Assembly: GCF_019219825.1 (NCBI RefSeq)
Contig: NZ_JAHUXH010000002.1
Coordinates: 62,001 to 126,000, forward strand
DNA: 64,000 bases
Direction: 5' to 3'
From: Streptomyces sp. TRM70350
GTDB taxonomy: Bacteria > Actinomycetota > Actinomycetes > Streptomycetales > Streptomycetaceae
Of this stretch, positions 8,741 through 15,998 are shown one piece after another. The translations under genes and the position numbers were made by a program. Numbering within the stretch: the first letter of the stretch is position 1; each line of letters starts with the position of its first letter. The notes under the pieces were generated by a model that saw only the letters and a program-made list of their open reading frames with translations, was not told the DNA's origin and did no database searches.

Positions 8741-10036
8741 GATCGCCGCGGACGCCCGCCGGGCCGAGTGCAGCGCGCCCTGGACCGTGCTGGTGTCCCG
8801 GTGGTCGCCGCACACGTACAGGCCCGCCAGCAGCCGCACCGGCCGTCGCAGATCATGCGGCGGCCGCATCACCGGCACGGCCTCGGCGGTGTGGTGCACG
8901 GCGAGCGTCTCCCACCGCGCCGTCGACGTGCCGTACAGCCGGGCCAGATGCATCCGCACCGCCGTGTCGACATCGCTCGGCGCGGCCCCCAGCACCGTCG
9001 ACGACACCAGCGCCCGCCCCTGGGGCGCCCGCGTCGGATCCACCGCGCTGACCACCGCCGTGTGCGCCACCGGCCCGCCCCGGTCGGCGTCCAGCAGCAG
9101 CGACGCCCCGGTCTGTGGCGCCTCGTCGGTCGTGTGGTGCACCACCGTCACCGGATGGAAGTCGGGCACCCGCAGCCCCGGCAGCAGCTCGGCCGCCGTC
9201 CGCGCGTCCGTCGCCAGCAGCACCGCCCGGCACCGGAACTCCCCGTGCTCGGCCGTGCTCACCGACGTCGTGGACACGCCGGTGACCCGCACCCCGGTGC
9301 GCACGGTCCCCGGCGGCAACCCGCGCGCCAGCAGCTCCGGCAGCACCTCGGCGCCCCCTTCCGGCACACACATGCGCCCCGCCGCGAACGCCCGCAGCGC
9401 CAGGTCCGCGCACCGGCTGGACGTCGTCAGCTCGGGGTCGCACAAGAGGGCGGCGAGCAGCGGGCGCAGGAAGCCGTCGACCGTCCGGGCGGGCAGCCCG
9501 CGCGCCGCCAGGGCCTGACCGGCGGGCAACTCCGGTCGGGACAGCAGCCGTTCGACCGGCATGGCGCCGATCCGGGCCAGCGCGGCCCCGAGCCGCGCCT
9601 GGTCCACGGCACTGCCCAGCGGCGCCCCCGCCAGTGCCCGGCTCCCCGTGACCGGCCTCGCCGTCGAACGGGGGGCGCTCGCAAGGGCGCGTACGGCATG
9701 GAGTGCGCCCCTCGCGCTCCGGCCACCCGCCGGGGCGCCCGCACGCTGCCGGCGCCCGTCGCTGTGCAGCAGCACACCCGGGGTGAACGCGCGCAGCGCC
9801 AGCGCGTCGAGCCCCGGTGTCAGACGCAGTTCGGGATACGACGTGAACAGGAGCTGTCCGATGCGGTCCAGCCGGAAGCCGTCGACCTTCTCCGTGGCCA
9901 TCCGCCCGCCCACACAAGGAGCGGCCTCCAGAACGGTGGTCGGGATTCCTGCACCGGTCAGCCGATGCGCCGCGGCGAGACCGGCGACCCCGGCTCCCAC
10001 GACGACGACGTCCGCCTGATACACGGGCTCAAGCAC
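8672..10036 (-). CDS. FAD-dependent oxidoreductase (amine oxidase/desaturase-like)
   Basis: A 454-residue flavoprotein. GTG 10036 is preceded by GAGGAGG and gives an N-terminus leading into the dinucleotide-binding motif VVVGAGVAGLAAAHRL, then the acidic ribose contact in TTVLEAAPCVGGRM, typical of amine oxidases and phytoene-desaturase-like enzymes. The C-terminal FAD motif is YVCGDHRDTSTVQGALHSARRAS. Substrate unknown. Its last 13 codons and stop lie in the first unit of a 74-bp tandem array that continues downstream, so the present C-terminus may have been set by the duplication event. Upstream 10037-10209 holds no gene. Confidence 0.8.
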   Translation of the reverse strand: MLEPVYQADVVVVGAGVAGLAAAHRLTGAGIPTTVLEAAPCVGGRMATEKVDGFRLDRIGQLLFTSYPELRLTPGLDALALRAFTPGVLLHSDGRRQRAGAPAGGRSARGALHAVRALASAPRSTARPVTGSRALAGAPLGSAVDQARLGAALARIGAMPVERLLSRPELPAGQALAARGLPARTVDGFLRPLLAALLCDPELTTSSRCADLALRAFAAGRMCVPEGGAEVLPELLARGLPPGTVRTGVRVTGVSTTSVSTAEHGEFRCRAVLLATDARTAAELLPGLRVPDFHPVTVVHHTTDEAPQTGASLLLDADRGGPVAHTAVVSAVDPTRAPQGRALVSSTVLGAAPSDVDTAVRMHLARLYGTSTARWETLAVHHTAEAVPVMRPPHDLRRPVRLLAGLYVCGDHRDTSTVQGALHSARRASAAILADLGAAGSLHTADPAPTARAA

Positions 10037-10209
10037 GTGCCCCTCCTCGACGTTGCGCGGCCGGTGGAGAGCTGATGCCCTCAACCGGCTTCGGGGATAC
10101 CCGAGTTCGGGTCGAGGTTAGGGCCGCGTCCAGTCAGGGGCAGTCGCGCATGAACAGGGCACGGTCGCACAGCGGTCGCATACGGTCATGCAGGGCCATG
10201 GTGTCGGCC

Positions 10210-11106
10210 TCACCTTGCCGCCCGAATCGCCTCCTCGATCCCCGGAAACGCGAAGCCGAACCCCGACTCCAGCAGTCGCCTCGGCACCACCCGCTGGCTG
10301 CCCAGCACATCCCCGGCCATCTCGCCCAGCACGGCCCGCAGCACCGGCGCCGGCACCGCGCACAGCGTGGGCCGGTGCAGCACCCGCCCCATCGCCGCGG
10401 TGATCTCACGGTTGGTCAGCGGCTGCGGGGCGGTCAGGTTGAACGGCCCGGACAGGTCCTCCCGGTCGATGAGGTGCCGCAGCGCGGCGACCTCGTCGTG
10501 CAGCGAGATGAACGACCAGTACTGCCGCCCGTCCCCGAGCCGCCCCCCGAGACCCGCCAGGAACAGCGGGAACAACCGCCCCCAGGCACCGCCCTTGCGG
10601 GACACCACCAGCCCGGTCCGCGCGAACACCGTCCGCACCCCCGCGTCCCGCGCGGGCGCCGCGGCCGACTCCCACTCCACGCACAGCTCCGGCAGGAAAC
10701 CGGCCCCCGGGGGCGCCTCCTCGTCGACGGCCCGCTCCCCGGTGTCCCCGTAGTAGCCGATCGCGCTGCCGCTGACGAACACCCGCGGCCGCCGCTCCGC
10801 CGGCAGCCCCGCGACGGCCCCGGCCAGCGTCGCCGTACCGCGCACCCGGCTGTCGCGGATCCGCGCCTTGTACGCCTCGGTCCAGCGGCGGTCTCCCACC
10901 CCGGCGCCCGCCAGGTTCACCACCGCGTCGCACCCGGCGAGCGCGGCCGCGTCGACGAACCCGCCCTCGGGGTCCCAGCGGACCTCGTCCGCCGCCCGGG
11001 GCTCCCGGCGCACCAGGCGCACCACCTCGTGCCCCTCGGCGGTCAGGGACCGCACGAGCGCACTGCCGATGAGACCGGACGCGCCGGCCACCGCGATTCG
11101 TTCCAT
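10210..11106 (-). CDS. TIGR01777-type NAD-dependent epimerase/dehydratase-like protein
   Basis: A 298-residue extended short-chain dehydrogenase homologue. The N-terminus MERIAVAGASGLIGSALVRSL is a GxxGxxG Rossmann motif. The family fingerprint follows: VNLAGAGVGDRRWTEAYKARI, the active-site-like SGSAIGYYGDTG, and the C-terminal domain from about residue 245 (NLTAPQPLTNREITAAMGRVL, then a DUF1731-like tail). I start at ATG 11106; ATG 11115 (MGR-) is in frame nine bases upstream and equally possible. Substrate unknown; homologues are annotated as SulA-like or YfcH. It is divergent from the GNAT gene with 72 bp between starts. Confidence 0.83.
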   Translation of the reverse strand: MERIAVAGASGLIGSALVRSLTAEGHEVVRLVRREPRAADEVRWDPEGGFVDAAALAGCDAVVNLAGAGVGDRRWTEAYKARIRDSRVRGTATLAGAVAGLPAERRPRVFVSGSAIGYYGDTGERAVDEEAPPGAGFLPELCVEWESAAAPARDAGVRTVFARTGLVVSRKGGAWGRLFPLFLAGLGGRLGDGRQYWSFISLHDEVAALRHLIDREDLSGPFNLTAPQPLTNREITAAMGRVLHRPTLCAVPAPVLRAVLGEMAGDVLGSQRVVPRRLLESGFGFAFPGIEEAIRAAR

Positions 11107-11178
11107 GCGGCCCATACTGCCGGTCAACGCCGCACAAAGGCCGGAAGGGCCGTCGTCCGGCCGCCGTACAGTGACGTC

Positions 11179-11667
11179 ATGCCGGTTCCGTACATAGGTC
11201 ACGCCAGGTACTCCGACGAGGAGACGCTGGGGCGGCTCGACCGCCGGTGCTGGTCCGCGCTGCACTCCGTCCAGCCGCGCCCCAGGCCGCCGTACGACCC
11301 CTTCTTCAGCGACCGTTTCGGGCCGCGCGACCATCTCGTCGCCGAACTCGCCGGAGCCGTCGTCGGCTACATCCGGCTCGGCTTCCCCACGCCGCTGGAG
11401 AGCAACGCGCACGTCCGCCAGATCCAGGGCCTGGTCGTCGCCGAGGAGACGCGTGGCGCCGGGGTCGGCCGGGCGCTGCTGCGCGCCGTGCAGGACGAGG
11501 CACGGCGGCAGGGGGCCCGCCGGATCACCCTGCGGGTCCTCGGGCACAACACCCCGGCGCGCAAGCTGTACGAGTCCGAGGGGTTCGTGGTGGAGGGGGT
11601 GCTGCCGGAGGAGTTCTTCCTCGACGGGGAGTACGCCGACGACGTGCTGATGGGCCGTTTCCTCTGA
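11179..11667 (+). CDS. GNAT family N-acetyltransferase
   Basis: A 162-residue acetyltransferase. Motif A, GLVVAEETRGAGVGRALLRAV (about residues 80-100), contains the RGAGVG pyrophosphate-binding loop for acetyl-CoA, followed by ITLRVLGHNTPARKLYES and GFVVEGVLPEEF, typical of GNAT motif B. Acceptor unknown. No Shine-Dalgarno sequence precedes ATG 11179, but TACAGT sits exactly six bases upstream, the spacing expected of a leaderless transcript. The gene runs convergent to the MarP-like protease with 22 bp between stops. Confidence 0.85.
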   Translation: MPVPYIGHARYSDEETLGRLDRRCWSALHSVQPRPRPPYDPFFSDRFGPRDHLVAELAGAVVGYIRLGFPTPLESNAHVRQIQGLVVAEETRGAGVGRALLRAVQDEARRQGARRITLRVLGHNTPARKLYESEGFVVEGVLPEEFFLDGEYADDVLMGRFL

Positions 11668-11689
11668 GCCGCCTCGCGGTGCCCGGGCG

Positions 11690-12874
11690 TTACGACGACA
11701 CCAGCGCGCCCGTGTCCACCGGCGTCGTCGCGTCCGCCGCCCGCGCCGCGTCACCGGCGACCTCGGCGGCCGTCAGGACGTACCCCGTCTCGGCGTCGGA
11801 GGTGGAGCGGGCGAAGACCACGCCGTACACCTTGCCGTCGGTGGTGAGCAGCGGACCGCCCGAGTTGCCCGGGCGGACCGTGGAGCGGATCGAGTAGATC
11901 TCGCGTGTGACGTTCTCGTCGTTGTAGATGTTCTGGCCGGTCGCCCGGACCCGGGCCGCGACCGTCGCCGCCTGCAGATCCAGCCCGCCGTCCTGCGGAT
12001 AACCGGCGACCACGGCCGCGTCGCCCCGCTCGGCGTCGTCGTCGAACTCCAGGGCGGGCGCACGCAGGTCGGGGACGTAGAGCACGGCCACGTCCTTGTC
12101 CGGGTCGAACAGCACCACCCGTGCCTCGTACGACGGCCCGACCCCGCCGACCCGGACGGTCGGCTCGTCGATGCCCGCCACCACGTGCGCGTTGGTCATC
12201 ACGTGCTCGGCCGCGTACACGAACCCGCTGCCCTCACGCCCCTGGCCGTCCGCGACGCCCTCCACCTTCACCGAGCTCAGCTTGGCGGCGTTGGTGGCGG
12301 CAGCCGTGACGCTGTCGCCGGAGGGCCTGGCCACCTCGGCGGTCGACTCGTTCTCGAACGGGTTGAACACCTGCGGGAAGCCCGCCTCGGTGAGCGCCGA
12401 CGTGGCCCGCGAGAACCACGCCGGGGTGGTGTCCGGCATCGCGCTCTGCACCGCGCCGAGCAGCCGTGAGTCCCGGATCGCGCCCGTCAGCAGCGGCGAC
12501 GAGGACGCCGCCAGCACGCTCGCGGCCACCCACGCCACGATCAGCACGGCGACCGAGTTGGCCGCCGCCCCGCCGACCCCGTCGGCCACCCGGAGCGGCC
12601 CCCGGGCCAGCTCCCGCCGCAGCCGCAGCGCCGGCCGCCCCGCCAGCTCGTGCCCCACCACCGCCGGGACCAGCACCGTGAGCACCGCGGTCACCGTCGC
12701 CGCCGTCGTCCCCGGCGACACCAGGTCCATCACCCACGGCAGGATCCACACGCCGATCGCCGCGCCGCCCACGAACCCGGCGAGCGAGACACAGCCGGCC
12801 ACCAGCCCGCGCCGGTAGCCGGACCCGGCGTACACCAGGATCACCAGCACCAGCAGGATGTCGAGCAGGTCCAC
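11690..12874 (-). CDS. MarP-like membrane-anchored trypsin-like serine protease (CvpA + protease)
   Basis: A 394-residue protein. GTG 12874 is preceded by AAAGGCGG and opens directly into VDLLDILLVLVILVYAGSGY, the first helix of a CvpA/colicin V production-like four-helix membrane domain (about 1-165). A periplasmic trypsin-like protease follows with the triad His in MTNAHVVAG, Asp in KDVAVLYV and Ser in RPGNSGGPLL. The arrangement matches MarP, which in mycobacteria supports acid and oxidative stress resistance through peptidoglycan hydrolase processing. A peptidoglycan amidase is encoded divergently at 13095, an attractive but unproven partner. Confidence 0.87.
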   Translation of the reverse strand: MDLLDILLVLVILVYAGSGYRRGLVAGCVSLAGFVGGAAIGVWILPWVMDLVSPGTTAATVTAVLTVLVPAVVGHELAGRPALRLRRELARGPLRVADGVGGAAANSVAVLIVAWVAASVLAASSSPLLTGAIRDSRLLGAVQSAMPDTTPAWFSRATSALTEAGFPQVFNPFENESTAEVARPSGDSVTAAATNAAKLSSVKVEGVADGQGREGSGFVYAAEHVMTNAHVVAGIDEPTVRVGGVGPSYEARVVLFDPDKDVAVLYVPDLRAPALEFDDDAERGDAAVVAGYPQDGGLDLQAATVAARVRATGQNIYNDENVTREIYSIRSTVRPGNSGGPLLTTDGKVYGVVFARSTSDAETGYVLTAAEVAGDAARAADATTPVDTGALVSS

Positions 12875-13094
12875 GGAGCCGCCTTTCCCCAGTCCCCGTC
12901 GGTGCGCGCGGGTACGCGCCCCAGCACGCCTTAGTACGTGCCGGACGGGCCCAATGATCAGCCACGCGGGCGACGCCGGTCGGGAACCGGCCACTGTGCG
13001 TGTATCCCGAAAAACGTCACCGACCCGGACGATGGTTCCACCAGGTGGCACAGCACACATCGCGGGCGGATGCGCACGGGCCGACAGTGGGACC

Positions 13095-13922
13095 ATGTCT
13101 GTCCTCCGAGGTGGCAAGCGCAGCACACGGGGCCCACGGCGACGCACCGTGCGCATATCCGGCCCTGCCGCGGTGCTGGTGTGCTGTCTGCCCGGACTCG
13201 CGGCAGTGGCCGCCCTGGTGTGGTGCGCGTACATGGTGGACCGGTCGGTGACGGCCTCCCGGACCGCCCACCCGCTCGCCGCGGCCCGCGCCACCGCCCC
13301 GCACACCGCCCCCAGGCCGCCCGTCGTCCCCCGGGCGGCCTGGCTGGGCCAGGGCGGGACGCCCCGCAAGCAGCCGCCGCCGCGCTACGACGACAAGGTC
13401 GTCGCCGTGTTCGTGCACCACACCGACTCGCCCAACACCTACCGCTGCGCCGACACGCCCCGCATCATCCGCGACCTCTACGCCGGGCAGACCGGCACCC
13501 GCGCGTGGGACGACATCGGCTACAACTTCCTCGTCGACCGCTGCGGCACCATCTACGAGGGCCGCGCGGGCGGCGTCGACCGCCCCGTCACCGGCGCCCA
13601 CACGCTGGGCTTCAACCACCGCACCACCGGCATCGCCGCCATCGGCACCTTCACGGCGGGCGCCGAGGTGCCGCGCGTGATGACCGAGGCGATCGCCGCG
13701 CTGGCCGCCTGGAAACTGGGCCTGTCGGGCACCGACCCGCGCGCCGATGTCCGCCTGATCTCCAGCAACAGCCACAGCCGCTTCGCCGCCGGCACGCCCG
13801 CCACGCTGCCCGCCCTGGCCGGCCACAACGACGGCTACATGACCACCTGCCCCGGCGCCGCCCTGACCGCGCGGCTGCCGGAGATCAGGGACCTGGCCGC
13901 CCGGTTGCAGGGGCGGCCGTGA
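13095..13922 (+). CDS. Membrane-anchored peptidoglycan recognition/amidase protein
   Basis: A 275-residue protein with one N-terminal signal-anchor helix (about residues 24-47, AAVLVCCLPGLAAVAALVWC) and an exported N-acetylmuramoyl-L-alanine amidase/PGRP domain. Zinc-ligand candidates are the first His of AVFVHHTDSPNTYRC, the His in LAGHNDGYMTTCPG and the Cys of TTCPG; GYNFLVDRCGTIYEGRAGG is the conserved core. It would cut the amide between muramic acid and L-alanine in the wall. The start ATG 13095 has only a weak ribosome site. Its TGA overlaps a GTG (GTGA) that starts the small downstream ORF. Confidence 0.85.
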   Translation: MSVLRGGKRSTRGPRRRTVRISGPAAVLVCCLPGLAAVAALVWCAYMVDRSVTASRTAHPLAAARATAPHTAPRPPVVPRAAWLGQGGTPRKQPPPRYDDKVVAVFVHHTDSPNTYRCADTPRIIRDLYAGQTGTRAWDDIGYNFLVDRCGTIYEGRAGGVDRPVTGAHTLGFNHRTTGIAAIGTFTAGAEVPRVMTEAIAALAAWKLGLSGTDPRADVRLISSNSHSRFAAGTPATLPALAGHNDGYMTTCPGAALTARLPEIRDLAARLQGRP

Positions 13923-14218
13923 ACCCCACAGGAAGGCCACAGCCGCCACGCAGGGCGCACAGATCCGGCCGCCCTACCGTCCGGGTCACCAGCCGACCGG
14001 AGGTGGGGATCACGAGCGGCAACACCGACACGTGGAACGGGGTCCTGCGCGCGCCCCGGACCGTGCTCTGCGAGGTCGCGACGATCGTCCTCGGCCCGGC
14101 CGCCGTCACGGCCTCGGCACTCGACCAGGCCAACGCGGCACCACTGCGCCACGCGGTGCAGGCCGACCGGACGCAGGCGTACATGCCGACGGACACCAGC
14201 CGCCGCAGGGTCGCCTGA
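13919..14218 (+). CDS. Hypothetical 99-aa protein overlapping the amidase stop
   Basis: The GTG at 13919 overlaps the amidase TGA by four bases, an arrangement typical of translational coupling. The frame runs 99 codons, basic at the N-terminus (about 25 residues, Pro/Arg-rich) and with a moderately hydrophobic middle (VLCEVATIVLGPAAVTASALD). From about codon 20 almost every third position is G or C, which supports coding. I recognise no domain. An internal GTG at 14003 could be the true start. Function unknown. Confidence 0.45.
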   Translation: MNPTGRPQPPRRAHRSGRPTVRVTSRPEVGITSGNTDTWNGVLRAPRTVLCEVATIVLGPAAVTASALDQANAAPLRHAVQADRTQAYMPTDTSRRRVA

Positions 14219-14233
14219 ACCCCGGGCGCCGAC

Positions 14234-14755
14234 TCATTCCCTGAACCGGTCCCACAGGCGCGGATACCGCTCCGCGAGCACCGCCTCGTTCTCGAAGTCG
14301 ACCGGCGTGCCCTCCGGTTCGGCGGCCGCCGGCGCGATGCCGAGGTCGGGGGCGACGGTGCCGGTGAGCTGCTCGTAGGCCTCGTCCGCCGCGTAGCCCA
14401 GCTCCTCGCCGTCGCCGTCGACCTCCTCGTCGAAGTCGTCCAGCAGGTCGGCGAGCGAGTCGGGGTCGTGCACCCCGCCCTCGTACACCTCCCGGCCCTG
14501 GCCGATCAGCCAGCACCGGAAGAAGTCGAAGGCGTCGTCGCTGGCCCCGTCGAGCAGCACCCAGGCGGCACCCCACAGGTCCCAGGTGTACGCGCGGTGG
14601 TAGCGGACCTCGAAGTGACGGGCGAAGTCGAGGACCGACTCCGGGTCCAGCTGCAGGAGCCGTTCCACGAGGAGGTCGGCCTGCTCCTCGGGATCGCCCT
14701 CGGCGGCCTCGCGAGTGGCGTCGATCAGCTCCCAGAACTCCGTCTCGTCCATCAC
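14234..14755 (-). CDS. DUF4240 domain protein
   Basis: A 173-residue very acidic cytoplasmic protein. The N-terminal MMDETEFWELIDATREAAEGD and the following VERLLQLDPESVLDFARHFEVRYHRAYTWDLWGAAW and FDFFRCWLIGQGREVYE match the DUF4240 family, whose biochemical role is unknown. Two consecutive ATG codons (14755 and 14752) can serve as start. The C-terminal LAERYPRLWDRF is also conserved in the family as I remember it. It lies downstream of the WYL regulator on the same strand with 53 bp between them. Confidence 0.78.
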   Translation of the reverse strand: MMDETEFWELIDATREAAEGDPEEQADLLVERLLQLDPESVLDFARHFEVRYHRAYTWDLWGAAWVLLDGASDDAFDFFRCWLIGQGREVYEGGVHDPDSLADLLDDFDEEVDGDGEELGYAADEAYEQLTGTVAPDLGIAPAAAEPEGTPVDFENEAVLAERYPRLWDRFRE

Positions 14756-14808
14756 GGCACAAGCATCGGGCCTTCACGGGTGGGGCGCACGCGGAGTGCG
14801 GCGGATCG

Positions 14809-15783
14809 TTATGTCCCGTACAGATCGGCGAGCCGCCGCGCGTCCTCGGCGAACCGCTCCCGCAGCCCCTCGGGCGCCAGCACCTCGACCTCCGGTCCGA
14901 GGGCGGAGAGCTGGGTGTGCGCGACCTCCTCCGACTCCACCGGGAGCGTCACGGTCACCCGGCCGTCGTCGTCCGGGGTGCCCGCGGCGGCCAGCGCGTC
15001 CCGCGCCGACCGCGGATCGAGGGCGTACGGCAGCCTCCGCACGCCCTCCCCGGACAGCCGTACCACCACCTCGGCGCGCAGGATGGAGCGCGCGAACTGC
15101 TCCGCCCGCTCCTCCCAGAAGGCGGGCAGCTCGAACCCCTGGTCCCGCGAGAACCGCTCCTCGCCGACCTCCACCGCCGTGAACCGGTCGATCCGGTACA
15201 CCCGGAAGGATCCGCGGTCCGCCACCCGCGCGCACAGGTACCAGACGCCCGCCTTGAGCACGAGCCCGTACGGCTCCAGCTCCCGCTCCACCTCGCTGTC
15301 CCCCCGGCGATAGCGTGCCGTGATCCGCCGGTCGTCCCACACCGCGTCCGCGACCGCGGGCAGCGGCTCGGGCGTCCCGGGCTCCTTGAACCAGCTCGGG
15401 GCGTCCAGGTGGAACCGCTGCGCCGCCGTCCTGGAGGCGTCCCGCAGGGAGGGCAGCAGCGCCGCCGACACCTTCAGCCGGGCCGCCGAGGCCGCGTCCT
15501 GAAGGCCCATCTCGCGCAGCGCCCCCGGCACCCCGGACAGGAACAGCGCCTCGGCCTCACTGCGGTGCAGGCCGGTCAGCCGCGTCCGGTACCCGCCGAT
15601 CAGCCGGTACCCGCCGGCCCGCCCCCGGTCGGCGTAGACCGGAACCCCGGCCTCCGACAGCGCCTGCGCGTCCCGGGTCACCGTCCGCTCCGACACCTCC
15701 AGCTCCCGCGCCAGCTCGGCGGCGGTCATGGCGGGCCGGGACTGCAGCAACAGCACCATCTTGATCAGCCGGGCAGCACGCAT
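14809..15783 (-). CDS. HTH-WYL transcriptional regulator (YafY family)
   Basis: A 324-residue regulator: N-terminal HTH (AAELARELEVSERTVTRDAQALSEAGVPVYADRGRAGGYRL), then a WYL domain with PYGLVLKAGVWYLCAR, and a C-terminal WCX extension. WYL domains sense nucleic-acid or nucleotide ligands in characterised cases; here the ligand is unknown. I take ATG 15783 (MRAARLIKMVLLLQ) because homologues begin there; ATG 15795 and 15792 are also in frame. The sequence immediately upstream is not a normal promoter but a duplicated terminator hairpin (15800-15825) and aceE debris, so expression of this gene may be altered. Confidence 0.82.
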   Translation of the reverse strand: MRAARLIKMVLLLQSRPAMTAAELARELEVSERTVTRDAQALSEAGVPVYADRGRAGGYRLIGGYRTRLTGLHRSEAEALFLSGVPGALREMGLQDAASAARLKVSAALLPSLRDASRTAAQRFHLDAPSWFKEPGTPEPLPAVADAVWDDRRITARYRRGDSEVERELEPYGLVLKAGVWYLCARVADRGSFRVYRIDRFTAVEVGEERFSRDQGFELPAFWEERAEQFARSILRAEVVVRLSGEGVRRLPYALDPRSARDALAAAGTPDDDGRVTVTLPVESEEVAHTQLSALGPEVEVLAPEGLRERFAEDARRLADLYGT

Positions 15784-15793
15784 GGAGCACATC

Positions 15794-15829
15794 ATGCAGC
15801 AGGCCCCCACCGAGGCGGGGGCCTGTCGG
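15794..15829. repeat. 36-bp direct repeat carrying a second copy of the aceE terminator
   Basis: 15794-15829 is identical to 15954-15989 (160 bp apart). Each copy contains the hairpin with stems CAGGCCCCC and GGGGGCCTG. This copy lies directly before the WYL gene start and 13 bp beyond an aceE pseudogene fragment, in the order hairpin, aceE fragment, hairpin, aceE, which points to a tandem duplication of the aceE 3' end followed by deletion. Confidence 0.85.
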
Positions 15830-15841
15830 CGACAGGGGGAC

Positions 15842-15950
15842 GGACTCCGCGTCGACGCCGAAGTGGCGGCGGGCGGCCTCGCGGGTGTCGGAGAGGCCGA
15901 AGCCGTCGGCGGCCAGCGAGGAGTGGTCCTGCTCGACCCACTGCGCGATC
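15842..15950 (-). pseudogene. Truncated duplicate of the aceE 3' coding region
   Basis: The 109 bp match 16089-16197 inside aceE with two mismatches. Translated in the minus frame it reads [19 protein letters not shown] then [17 protein letters not shown], against the aceE version [19 protein letters not shown]. The last 28 or so codons and the stop of aceE are missing from the copy. It has no start codon of its own that makes sense and is best seen as debris of a tandem duplication. Confidence 0.85.
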
Positions 15951-15959
15951 GGGATGCAG

Positions 15960-15985
15960 CAGGCCCCCACCGAGGCGGGGGCCTG
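15960..15985 (-). terminator. aceE transcription terminator
   Basis: Hairpin with nine-base stems CAGGCCCCC/GGGGGCCTG and an 8-base loop, located 13 bp downstream of the aceE stop (15999-16001). An identical hairpin occurs at 15800-15825. Confidence 0.75.
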
Positions 15986-15998
15986 TCGGTGGCCGGGC

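Noticed and set aside
8470-9518. Plus-strand frames across the FAD oxidoreductase 3' end with repeated PPGPWVPGPPCAV
   Set aside because: They are produced by the 74-bp tandem repeat and by the antisense of the oxidoreductase gene.
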